Below, piece after piece: positions 53,201-61,036 of a DNA stretch of 64,000 nt; the first letter of the stretch is position 1; each line of letters opens with the position of its first letter. This DNA is from Echinococcus granulosus (taxonomy: Eukaryota > Platyhelminthes > Cestoda > Cyclophyllidea > Taeniidae): NCBI RefSeq assembly GCF_000524195.1, contig NW_020170388.1:563402-627401 (forward strand), read 5' to 3'. Under the pieces are notes generated by a model. It was not told where the DNA came from, did not search any database, and saw only the letters and a list, made by a program, of their open reading frames with translations. A program made the position numbers and the translations under genes.

Positions 53201-56200
53201 GTTACTTGCAGGAAGCGGAGAGGAGTTAAAGGGAGCTGCACTGCCAGTCACACTTCCTACAACTTTAAAACTTTGAGAGCCTTAAGGCTGAAAAAAATAA
53301 TGAAATCACCGTCATTTAAAGAGCAGGAGACCTCGAAGTTGGTAGACACACCACAAGAAGATGATAAGCAGAATGTGTTTACCTGTTGGAATTGAGTCTT
53401 GTCTCGAGGCTCAGTGAAGATCTTCTTGGAGTCAAGGAATTTGTTGTAGATATCTGAGTTCTGAAATGCATAATAAAACCACCAATGTCACCACTTTTAC
53501 ATCAAACGGATATCACCAGTCTTCCGTTATTTTCAGTTAAGTTAGTAAATGTAAGTCGTTTCTCATTGATCAACCAATTTCCAATGCTAAGGCACCCATA
53601 AAAGTTAGACAAGTCAGTGAACTACAAACTTTTTTTTTCAGCATCCCAATTTATCCCAAACCAGTATTGTAAAAGTAGTAAGAACACTCTCAACATATTA
53701 AGCTCTCAATCTAATCGGATGGTAGACCTGTTGCTTGAAAACCAGATAGAAGTTTCAAGCCACTATTGGAGAGTGGAGATGCACATCTTCAGATGTGGGC
53801 AATGAGAAACTAATCTACGAACATTTCACAGGAGATAACAGTCTCTTTCACCTGCCACGCGTCCAGACACATTTTCATAAGCGCGTAGGATGGAAAGAAG
53901 ACAAGAACACCGCCTGGTACAACACGGAAGAGGTTCACTACAAAGCATTAATAACAGAGGACCATTTGACGTGAAATAAAAGGTCAAATGGGTGTTTAAC
54001 CCTTTTTACTTACTAAGAGTCAGACCAAGAGATCGATGATAGGCTGAGTTGGCACGGTGCTCAAAACTGGAATTGAGTGTTCCACCGTCTGGAGCCTTTG
54101 GCAGCACGGCAACGTGAATTTGGTCGGAGTTTACGACGTGGGGATTTTGAAGCACTATCGCCGACTGCCTAGAAGTAAAGGTCGAATCTGACTGATCAAG
54201 CAACAGGCAATAGAAAGGCCTTAACAAGGACAAGCGCAAATCGAGTTATGAGAAAAAAAAATGAAGGGTGATGATTATGCATGGTGGGAAAATTCAAGCT
54301 TACAGACCCAATTCCGCCTGAAGTGATGTAATGGGATAGAGGGTGCCGCTGGTAAGAATTATGTTGCGTACATTCAGCTCCAGGAGTTCGTGCATTGCTC
54401 TAAAAATGGTAATGATCAGACGAATGCACCGAAGGTACTTGAGAGCATTTCAGCGGCAAGGATGCCACATTTCAACCAACTCGTTACTCTAGCCCATCAG
54501 ATGCGACGATATAAGTAGGTATCTAACCAAATAATGATTTTGGAGATCGTAATGAGGACTTGCTCAGAAACAGTTCCTATAATTGGAGGAGTAAAGGAGC
54601 ATATCCACCACTTAATGTAATTGAGATTCACAAGGAGCAGTTTCACTGCAGACGCAGTTAGAAAAACGAGTAAAACGTGTGTGGTGATTCGAAACAAGAA
54701 TTCCGGATAGAATATTACAAAAGTCAACGAAGTTGGCAAAAGTTCATGCGTTCATCAATAGAGTTTGTTGCAGTGACTTGCAAAGATCATTGCAATGGGA
54801 TCGTTTGCATAAATTAACTACAGATAACCGCAACCCCGAAATTGCGTTTCTTTTCTCAACTTTGCGGGTTTCTACCAGTTTTTTTTCGGGAGTTCTGAAA
54901 CACCGCAGCTAATGCCCTCGCTGAGTGACCCCTGATCGGTCAGTTCTCAAGTGGAGACAAGTGGAGTGTGCTGGTGTCCACAGTAAGGCCACAGTCAATC
55001 AAATGGAATTTGAACCATCCCACAGTCCAGCACTTCAACTGGTGGTCGCGAATACAGTTCCCGAGACCCGAATGTACATGTCCTACTGGAAGCAAAAACC
55101 TCGTTTCTCAGAAGCCTTACCTTTTGATTACACCGATTGAGATCTCGACAGTGTCCGTGCTCACATAAGTAAACAACATAAGAGTGTTATACGGGATAGA
55201 TATATGCTTCAGCCTGTCAGTAGGGTACCTATTATCGCTCTCCGTGCTGGTTTCTTGTTATTCTCGATCCTCATAGCACAAAATGACCGTCATACTCATT
55301 AAAACGTTCAGCGACGAGCATATCATCGGTTATCCAAAAGTAAACCATTGCCTACACCACCTACCTCACATTTCCGTCATTAGTCACTTTTTCCACATAG
55401 GACAACGGTTACCTTGTGTAACACACATCAGACGGAATCCCTCACTATGAGTCATTCACTCGGTGCAGATCAAAGGAGTACGACTGAGATCCATGCACCC
55501 CATAAGTGTTTCATACTTGCACATCTCAAAACTGAAATCGAAAGAAAGCCCCCATCTGCATTCAAGGATGGGGTAAAGGACACTATTTGGTCCGCCTCCT
55601 CAATATTTCCCTGATTACATGACTCCAGGTGGCGAGCATCACCGCCCCTTGAGATTATAAAATAACGTTCGAAATTCGGTAGTTGAAAAACAAAGTGAAC
55701 TAGAAAAAGAGTCGACTAGAAGTAGACTTCATTCTGTTTTAAGGGTATAAGGCATGACAAGATTGTAATTCGCAAACTTTTCTCGGATTCGGCAAGGATG
55801 ATGGATTGTGATGAGGAACGTTTATACGGATAAAACATTCTGGAGTTACTGTCTGCAGTTACTTATTGCTTGCCTTAAAAAAACTTATTTCTAACCGATT
55901 CCACACGAATGACAAAGCATGAAGACGGGATATTCATTTAAGTTCATTTTGAAGTGGGGAAAGTAAATGCACACTCCTTTCAATGGTCACAAATTCGAAA
56001 ATAAGCCGTTTGGTAAATGTCACAAACCCTCGACGCTACGATGAAATTTGCGTGTGAAAATAGCAGCAAGATATCAAATTACTTTTGATTTCATCAACAA
56101 ACAGTCTGAAAAGTAATTTGAAGGAGATACCCCTCAAAAAGCGATGAGAACAGTCAAAGCAAACGACATGCAGTCATGCAGAATATGCCTGAATCAAAAA

Positions 56201-59200
56201 AGCCTAGTTATAATGGGATAAAACTTTAGAATCGAAAAGGTTTGAAGAGCGTAATAAAAATTCAACCTTTCCGTCCCTTCTAAGCCAAAACAAATTCTTT
56301 TACACTACCATAATGTTTTAATAGAATACTACTTCTCCTCGGCAAAACATAAGATCTCACCAGCTCTTTTCTGTCGGCCCAAACCCAGGTGTCACAGAAC
56401 CCTACCCTTGTCAGCTATGTAACTAGTCCCCAAGCCCTTTTGTACCTCAGTAACAAAACTACCTACGAAATCCTGGGGATTATTGAGAGCCAGGAGCATT
56501 GCGGCAAACTTACCGTCCCGGTGTAAGACACCAATAGCTGAGACAGACGTTTTTGGTTTCCCTGCCGCTGCCACTGTTTCCATCAACTATGGAAATTGGA
56601 TTCTTTCCCCACACATCCGTTATTTCCTTAAAGTTCCTCATTGAGGGAAACTCCACCTTGACGTGGACGCGAAAACAGCTCGCAGAGCGTTGACGCGCTA
56701 GCAGCGATGATGACTTTCCGCCGGTGTTATCGACAAAGACTTTCTGGAGAGAATGGGGCGCAAAAATATCACCTTTACGGAGAAAAAGAAATTAACTACT
56801 GCCCATGAACCCAACTGCATAAAATATCACTGTTACTCTCATTATTTAAGCAACATTGGCGATGAACCGTTTTGAAGGCTTGGAGGCATAGCACACTGCT
56901 ACAGGTAGTAGTAATTGGCTAAATATATTTCTCATGTCAAATACCAGTCCAATTTATCAAAGTAGATGCCACCTCACCTGCAGAAACTCAGATACATGGG
57001 ACAAACCTCGACCCCTTCTGAATTTTGCCACTAAAGATGAATTTTAGACAGAATGTCAGATAATATTTATTACTCGAGAATCAAATAAACAAACTTACCA
57101 TCCATGGAAATCGAAGCGTTGATTATTTGGTCTATCAAATCTTGGATTTGCCCGTGATTATTAATGGTTATGCCAGCCTGTCCAAGTAATTCGAAGACAT
57201 ATCTAGCGAAGAGAAAGAATTATAAAGTTATATTAATCCATGAACAAGCAACTGGTAAGTTGGCGAGGAAATGACATACTCTCCAGGTTTGATGGTATCA
57301 GTGGTTGAAGCACTGTCACCGAGGCCATCGAGAAGTCGTTCCAGCTCAAGCAGCTGGCCTTTCAGGGTGAGAACACTTGAAAGACCAATCGCAGCAGCTG
57401 TGAAGGCAAAAAAAGCGCTTTGTAGACGTCAAATTCGAGAATACACATCAACTTCTCGCAGATGTATCTTACTTGTATGCTAAGTCGAATATGGTGCTAT
57501 ACTTTTGCTGGTACTTCATCCTATTAACAATTTTCGAACAAATAAGTAGTAAGAAAGTTTGCAAAAGACCTCATTTATGAACCTTGTTGTGAACTAAATC
57601 ACTTCTTCAAGTAATAGTATTTTAAACTAAGCGTGCATGAGTGAAATGGAGCCATGATTGTCCGTTCATGTTCCTTGAAAAGCAAGCACAAACTCCAAAT
57701 GGCTTAGCCAACTGAGACGTTGCCAGGTGACAATTTTATTGTCAGATATTTAAAAACGGTAATTGTAAGATCACCGTTTCCCAACACCTAATAATAGAAA
57801 TAACAATCTAGAAAACTGGGTGAAGTTTCGTAAAAAAGTCTCATTTAGTTTCCTTATGATCCTAACAGAAACAAAGCTATAGCTTAGACCATTAATTGCC
57901 TTCTAGGTTCAACCTACGCCTTAGCTGCCCGTAAGAAGCTTTTAAAAAGCATACGCAACAAAAAATAAAAGCAGTGTGGTATCTGTGGTACATGTAAATA
58001 ATACCTTTTTGTACAGGTTAGATGAAATTACCTTAACGTATATCTGTCATAGTAAAGATGGCCCCAAATGGTTATTTTGCAGATGTGCCCACAAAACCCA
58101 AGACTGACTCTCAAGCGATCCGAGAGCCAAGCATACATGAAATAGCATCGAAGTTGTCTAGAAGTGCCTCTCAAGCATTTCTATTACTGTGGCTTATACT
58201 GCTGATAGCCTTGAAACAAAAAAATGCGTAGACGGAAAGTTGACAACACCCATGAGGCAAACTCCGGTCAGTAGTTGAATTGAAGACATCCGCGATAAAC
58301 TGACGGATTTAATCCCTGGAGAAAATACGTAGCACAAAAAATAAAACAACTTACCACCATCATTAGTGGGCTGGGAGATATCTAGTCGGTTCACCCTACC
58401 GAGGGGTTGCGCGATGCCTTCTAGCCCTCCCAACCCATCGATATCGTCACCCTCACCACCAGAGGTTAGGCTGAAGATGTACTCGCCGATAACACGCAAT
58501 TCCTCGATTGCTGACGCTACAAAGGCTGAGGTGAGAGTGGCTGAGGCGGCATCTTCGCATACCTGCTCCTAAAACACCATCAGGCCATGATTTCATTGAA
58601 AGCCATTAGCTATTAAAGTTTTTCTGCACCGAAGTCAGTACTCCGAATACGGCTTTTGACGACTAGATATTCAAACACCTTGATATTCTTACTCTGCGTT
58701 GTACTCACTCAACAAGATCCTCATATAAGACAAAAGAAAGCCATGACCTACCAACTCACGACCTTGAATCTGGTCTGTGAATAAAGTCGTTTTTTGGTAA
58801 CTAACGCTTTCTTTGGACATGAGATGTGGCTTGAGAGAAATAAATTTCGTCGTGAAACCCCCTCAGAACGTCCGTCACAAAACCCATGAATTATCCTTGC
58901 TTATGTCTGAAAAGACCCACAAGCGATCTCACTATCCCATATACCTATTTGTGCCAGTGAGAAACGCGCAAAGCAATGTGCTTCAACTACATCCAAAAGC
59001 CATGTACCCTTGATTCAACTGTGACGATATTGTTGAACAGCGTTATCAATTGCAATTTTAAATATTACTATTATGCCTTCTTTCGGTTCAATTTTATCGC
59101 AACAATATGCCGAAGGCCATGGAGGGTCCGCATATACATCAGGCATCATGACTTACAATATTGTGCGCTTCATCGAAGATAACAACAGCATTTGTCAATT

Positions 59201-60455
59201 CAATACCATAAAGGGTTCTGATCTGAAAAAGATGAAAATATGGGCAACAGTGTACGCGTTAAGCATAAATAGCTACAAAGAATAATTCGACTCACCTTAA
59301 CGTCAAGGAGATAATTGTAAGGCATGAAGAGAATTTCCGCGTCCGATTTCACCTCTCGTGATAAATAATAGGCACAGGCTCTGAAATGAAAAGCTACTTT
59401 TATTCATCAGAAGAGCAGACTACTAATGGAAAGAGAAATAAGAGACAAACCTATTCTCCCGACCAAATTTGACCAAGTCCTCAATATCCGTGATTTTCGA
59501 TGTCTTCATTGTATCCAACAGCTTATCTCTACTGGCTAAATGACAATGAAAAAGAAAAATATTTTGAACGCACCATCGAAATTGCGATAGTATTCGCAAG
59601 TTCGAGTGGAAACACGCAGTCTGCACTGGTATACCTTGGCGGAATTCGTCTCAAGGTTGAGTACTTCGGGCAGAGAGCAAAGCTGGTCACGGGAGCCAAG
59701 GACACCAATTCTGCGGCTACAGAGAAATAAGAGATCCCTGATGGTTTATTAAGCACCCAAATTCAGAAGTTGGCTCAATATCAACTCAAAGAGGAGGAAT
59801 GCAAAAACAGTTCCGTGACATCAATATGAAGAACCAATTTACGTATTGAAAAACTGCATCACAGATAGTGGATTTCACGCAAGGCCTACCCAGAGTAGAC
59901 AGTGTTTTTAAATGCCTGAACAGCCTGATTCAATTGTGCGTGGGTACGCGAAGAGAATATCAGCAAGGGTGCATCAAATTTGTTTGATGAATTGAGCGGC
60001 CCACAAGGGCTTGTGCTGTCCCACGGTTGTTCAAGTCTCTTTAACTGTTGTTGGGCCAAAGAGTATTCCAACCACCCGAGAGAGGCACAAAGAAGGCATA
60101 GAGTCTTCCCAGTACCTGTTGGTGACTCCAGAATTGCATGTCGTCGCTTTGAAACAAAGTAAAAATAAGGCTCCTCACAAAGTAAGAGAATTCCTATACT
60201 CATGCACAAATTATTAAAATGAAGTAAGTCTCAAAACACCCAAGAACTGGATACAAAACGGTAACACTAAATATAAACCACATATAACCGGGTACCATTA
60301 TTATGTTCTAAAGAATAACTTGTAAGCCTAGGCGAAATTTGTAGACGAACCTGTGATAAAGCATCCACGACACTTTGCATATAATTCTTTTGACACTCAT
60401 AGGGTTCGTGGGGAAAGTTAACTTCAACCTCTCCAAAACTGACCAACGGCATCAC
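41204..60455 (-). CDS. RTEL1: RTEL1: regulator of telomere elongation helicase 1 (whole gene, 23 exons followed)
   Basis: RTEL1 is a nuclear ATP-dependent 5'-3' DNA helicase of the XPD/FANCJ superfamily 2 group; it dismantles telomeric T-loops and D-loops and unwinds G-quadruplexes. CDS exons, in gene order: 60455-60351, 60146-59890, 59716-59574, 59535-59451, 59380-59296, 59222-59157, 58568-58355, 57397-57280, 57202-57099, 56772-56514, 54399-54304, 54168-54014, 53937-53852, 53460-53383, 53013-52727, 52523-52349, 52301-52169, then (after a gap) 50795-50622, 50421-50164, 50091-49974, 48882-48733, 42588-42476, 41293-41204. All have AG/GT borders, and every junction except the one across the gap is in phase. 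Seen: SPTGTGKT Walker A (K49), four Fe-S cysteines (C134, C152, C161, C199), DEAH box (242-245), [15 protein letters not shown] and QAVGR-VIRH. A harmonin-N-like domain and a RING follow. About 1115 residues are accounted for, against roughly 1220-1300 in human RTEL1. Exon borders are read by eye. Confidence 0.93.
42476..42588 (-). CDS. RTEL1: RTEL1 exon (RING finger, first part)
   Basis: 37 codons with [20 protein letters not shown], then CCFSCW: a C-x2-C, an x-C-G-H and a C-x2-C in RING order. Long RTEL1 isoforms end in a C-terminal RING, so this is the expected domain. Acceptor CTTGTAG and donor GAG|GTGACA are in phase with both partners. It could in principle belong to a separate RING gene, but phase, strand and the continuation make RTEL1 far more likely. 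Confidence 0.87.
45240..45720 (+). repeat. Family B repeat, copy B2 (in RTEL1 intron)
   Basis: Collinear with 17640-18160, with the shared blocks listed for copy B1. It ends just before the open frame at 45745. Confidence 0.55.
45745..46092 (+). other. Unrecognised open frame inside the RTEL1 intron
   Basis: 115 codons from a TTG, opposite in strand to RTEL1. It starts right after the family B repeat copy. The product has a basic C-terminal end ([13 protein letters not shown]) and no domain I know. There is no ATG at the start and no clear splice context. It may be part of a mobile-element remnant or chance. No function is assigned. Confidence 0.25.
47276..47674 (+). other. Unrecognised open frame inside the RTEL1 intron, possibly coding or a pseudogene
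   Basis: About 133 codons without a stop, on the strand opposite to RTEL1. A splice-acceptor-like TTTGCTACAG precedes it at 47256-47265. In the neighbouring frame, coding-like [19 protein letters not shown] runs to about 47322; this frame then continues with [20 protein letters not shown]. That suggests one ancestral sequence broken by a one-base shift. The peptide looks protein-like but I cannot name a family. It may be a decayed gene, a retro-copy or a nested exon. Confidence 0.35.
48733..48882 (-). CDS. RTEL1: RTEL1 exon (end of harmonin-N-like domain)
   Basis: 49 codons. [18 protein letters not shown] and KGLTG match FYQFVRPHHKQQFEEVC and IQLTG, the closing helices of the harmonin-N-like domain. 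A Ser/Thr/Ala-rich tail follows. The donor (GAAG|GTAAAT) leaves phase 1, which fits the RING exon 6.1 kb downstream. Confidence 0.9.
49974..50091 (-). CDS. RTEL1: RTEL1 exon (middle of harmonin-N-like domain)
   Basis: 39 codons, [10 protein letters not shown], then [14 protein letters not shown] and GLLR. It aligns with QALQDYKGSDDFAALAACL and HNLLQGF of human RTEL1. The intron before it is 72 nt and the one after it 1091 nt. Phase 0 in, phase 1 out. Confidence 0.88.
50164..50421 (-). CDS. RTEL1: RTEL1 exon (basic linker and start of harmonin-N-like domain)
   Basis: 86 codons. The first part is basic, with [17 protein letters not shown], resembling the RKKIRLVSHPEE stretch of human RTEL1. 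Then [15 protein letters not shown] and HCFEEFK begin the helical harmonin-N-like fold (human [20 protein letters not shown]). Acceptor ATTTAG, donor AAG|GTGATA. Confidence 0.85.
50622..50795 (-). CDS. RTEL1: RTEL1 exon (acidic/serine linker after the gap)
   Basis: 58 codons, [13 protein letters not shown] and on, rich in Ser, Thr and Glu, with [15 protein letters not shown]. There is no family match by itself. It is placed in RTEL1 because its donor (CAG|GTTAGT) is in phase with the next exon, whose content is RTEL1-like. The 5' border is the least certain; the frame stays open to 50816. Confidence 0.7.
51888..51987. other. Assembly gap (100 N) inside RTEL1
   Basis: A run of exactly 100 N, the usual scaffold placeholder. 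It lies between RTEL1 exons 17 and 50795-50622, so at least one coding exon of the post-helicase linker may be missing and residue numbers after 815 cannot be given. Confidence 0.97.
52169..52301 (-). CDS. RTEL1: RTEL1 exon 17 (post-helicase linker, predicted)
   Basis: Residues 772-815, starting [13 protein letters not shown]. It is Pro/Ser/Arg-rich and has no clear match, as expected just after the helicase core. It was chosen because the pyrimidine-rich acceptor (...CTGCTAG at 52302) is in phase with exon 16 and the frame stays open to a CAG|GT donor at 52168. Its 3' border is uncertain because the next exon is probably in or near the gap. Confidence 0.65.
52349..52523 (-). CDS. RTEL1: RTEL1 exon 16 (end of motif VI, end of helicase core)
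   Basis: Residues 714-771. [19 protein letters not shown] completes motif VI and matches VIRHRQDYGAVFLCDHRFA. It ends [10 protein letters not shown], as RTEL1 ends its core with AQFFRVAE. The intron to exon 17 is 47 nt. Confidence 0.94.
52727..53013 (-). CDS. RTEL1: RTEL1 exon 15 (motifs V and VI)
   Basis: Residues 618-712. [15 protein letters not shown] is motif V (640-649) and [18 protein letters not shown] is typical of the family. [11 protein letters not shown] starts motif VI, split by the next intron. A tempting acceptor at 53004 (CCACAG) breaks the frame with exon 14; the in-phase acceptor is CCCATAG at 53014-53016, adding ITTG before YMEAA, which aligns with human SETISAYY. Confidence 0.93.
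53383..53460 (-). CDS. RTEL1: RTEL1 exon 14
   Basis: A 26-codon exon (residues 592-617). [16 protein letters not shown] matches LKPLFVEPRSKGSFSE in human RTEL1. Acceptor TTTCAG, donor CAG|GTAAAC. Confidence 0.9.
53852..53937 (-). CDS. RTEL1: RTEL1 exon 13 (motif IV)
   Basis: Residues 564-591. [18 protein letters not shown] matches ARVVPYGLLIFFPSYPVM, motif IV in the second RecA-like domain. Donor CAG|GTGAAA. Confidence 0.94.
54014..54168 (-). CDS. RTEL1: RTEL1 exon 12
   Basis: Residues 512-562. [19 protein letters not shown] and [14 protein letters not shown] match human LENPHIIDKHQIWVGVVPR and GPDGAQLSSAFDRR. Acceptor CTTCTAG, donor TTA|GTAAGT. Confidence 0.94.
54304..54399 (-). CDS. RTEL1: RTEL1 exon 11 (SAT/GTL motif III)
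   Basis: Residues 480-510 contain [20 protein letters not shown], motif III of the XPD family (human SLILTSGTLAP). Acceptor TTTTTAG, donor CT|GTAAGC. Confidence 0.93.
56514..56772 (-). CDS. RTEL1: RTEL1 exon 10 (end of insert, motif near LSYWC)
   Basis: Residues 394-478. It starts with a LQKVF helix like the LQKLADI helix of human RTEL1 and ends [12 protein letters not shown], matching LSYWCFSPG. The middle is variable, with a Ser/Gly-rich loop. A 2.1 kb intron follows. Confidence 0.9.
57099..57202 (-). CDS. RTEL1: RTEL1 exon 9
   Basis: Residues 359-392, [15 protein letters not shown] and on. It aligns with SYIFELFAEAQITFQ of human RTEL1. Phases agree on both sides; the intron from exon 8 is 77 nt. 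Confidence 0.9.
57280..57397 (-). CDS. RTEL1: RTEL1 exon 8
   Basis: Residues 320-357 with [13 protein letters not shown] and TIKPG. It matches the human insert around LRLEGAIDAVEL and VTKPGSYIFEL. The donor is GA|GTATGT and the conserved KPG-E-Y-x-F-E-L string continues across the junction. Confidence 0.9.
58355..58568 (-). CDS. RTEL1: RTEL1 exon 7 (after the DEAH box)
   Basis: Residues 248-318, starting [14 protein letters not shown], as in EKMCEESASFDLT of human RTEL1. It begins the arch-like helical insert of the XPD family. The exon end is rich in G, D and E and poorly conserved. The preceding intron is 588 nt and the following one 957 nt. Confidence 0.9.
59157..59222 (-). CDS. RTEL1: RTEL1 exon 6 (DEAH box)
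   Basis: A 66-base, 22-codon exon (residues 226-247) with [11 protein letters not shown], the Walker B / DEAH motif II. Donor is a strong ATT|GTAAGT. Confidence 0.93.
59296..59380 (-). CDS. RTEL1: RTEL1 exon 5 (fourth Fe-S cysteine)
   Basis: Residues 198-225. It carries C199 in [10 protein letters not shown], the fourth Fe-S ligand, followed by FMPYNYLLD as in human RTEL1. Acceptor TTTCAG, donor AAG|GTGAGT. Confidence 0.92.
59451..59535 (-). CDS. RTEL1: RTEL1 exon 4
   Basis: Residues 170-196, between the third and fourth Fe-S ligands. [11 protein letters not shown] matches LDIEDLVKSG of human RTEL1. Enters in phase 1 and leaves in phase 2, which fits both neighbours. Confidence 0.92.
59574..59716 (-). 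CDS. RTEL1: RTEL1 exon 3 (first three Fe-S cysteines)
   Basis: Residues 122-168, starting [13 protein letters not shown]. It carries C134, C152 and C161, the first three ligands of the 4Fe-4S cluster of XPD-family helicases. Their spacing (18 and 9 residues) equals that of human C145, C163 and C172. The intron to exon 4 is only 38 nt. Confidence 0.92.
59890..60146 (-). CDS. RTEL1: RTEL1 exon 2 (Walker A, motif Ia)
   Basis: Residues 36-120 plus two bases. [16 protein letters not shown] is the nucleotide-binding P-loop (K49) and is nearly identical to human RTEL1. Near the exon end, [14 protein letters not shown] is motif Ia. The acceptor follows a T-rich tract ending TTTCAAAG, and the donor is GG|GTAGGC. 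Confidence 0.93.
60351..60455 (-). CDS. RTEL1: RTEL1 exon 1 (start, Q motif)
   Basis: Encodes residues 1-35. The [10 protein letters not shown] stretch matches the vertebrate RTEL1 N-terminus (QPYKCQQEYM), the Q-motif-like region. Two ATGs lie in tandem (60455 and 60452). Starting at the second makes the Walker A lysine residue 48, as in human RTEL1, so either may be used. The donor is CAG|GTTCGT, phase 0. Confidence 0.9.
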
Positions 60456-60996
60456 AACCTGTAGGCCACCAAGCTTCGTTTACTGCGGGTTAGTTTGAAT
60501 TATAAAACCGACTTAATTAAACGGATTGAGAAAGTTCGAGCATCACTTTAAATAGCATTAGTGTTAAGTGCATTCGCGAGAATTTTCCTGATCTCAAGTT
60601 ACTTTTGAGTATTTAAAACCAAAACATACTTGCAATTTAGATTTAGGCTTTTAAAATATCCCTAGGGGTATTATAATGAAACTGAATGTACAGATGCTAA
60701 TCTTTTAATGATTTCTGAAGAATGCAATGATTTTGAATAGAAAACAATATATAGCCAAAAACGCTCTAATGCAGGTAATATTGCTTAAGTCCCCAGGCAT
60801 CTTCCCTTTGAATAAAAAACACCCGCTGCCTACTTTTATTTATAGGCCATCTGAAAATACTTGCATATATATATCTTGCTCTAAAAATGCGTATTTCGTT
60901 TAAAAGGCTTATTATTTGTTGACTTTGTAAGTTAATTTGCTTTAGTTTATATAGCTATGATGACCGTGCGCATTGTTTGGTCTATGCGATCTCGGG
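60456..60996. promoter_or_regulatory. Shared 5' region between RTEL1 and HBS1L (putative bidirectional promoter)
   Basis: 541 bp separate the two divergent start codons. It is very AT-rich, with an alternating AT tract at 60865-60874, about 120 bp before the HBS1L start, that could act as a TATA-like element. There is no room for independent distant promoters, so a shared promoter is a fair inference. Transcription start sites cannot be read from the sequence, and trans-splicing, common in flatworms, could define the mature 5' ends. Confidence 0.55.
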
Positions 60997-61036
60997 ATGG
61001 CGAGACACCGGAACGTTCGTCGTTTATATTCTGATG
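60997..61036 (+). CDS. HBS1L: HBS1L exon 1
   Basis: Encodes [13 protein letters not shown], the conserved HBS1L start. Donor GATG|GTTGTA is weak but is followed by a 35-nt intron with a clean AG. Confidence 0.85.

Noticed and set aside
53006..53395. A 129-codon plus-strand frame over RTEL1 exons 14-15
   Set aside because: It runs antisense to an RTEL1 intron and exon edges, with no match of its own.
54925..55620. Plus-strand frames in the RTEL1 intron 10 as a retroelement
   Set aside because: The peptides (71 and 66 codons) have no reverse transcriptase, integrase or gag motif that I can identify.
56392..56586. A 64-codon minus-strand frame as a separate small protein
   Set aside because: It overlaps RTEL1 exon 10 in another frame; the RTEL1 frame has the conserved LSYWC motif.
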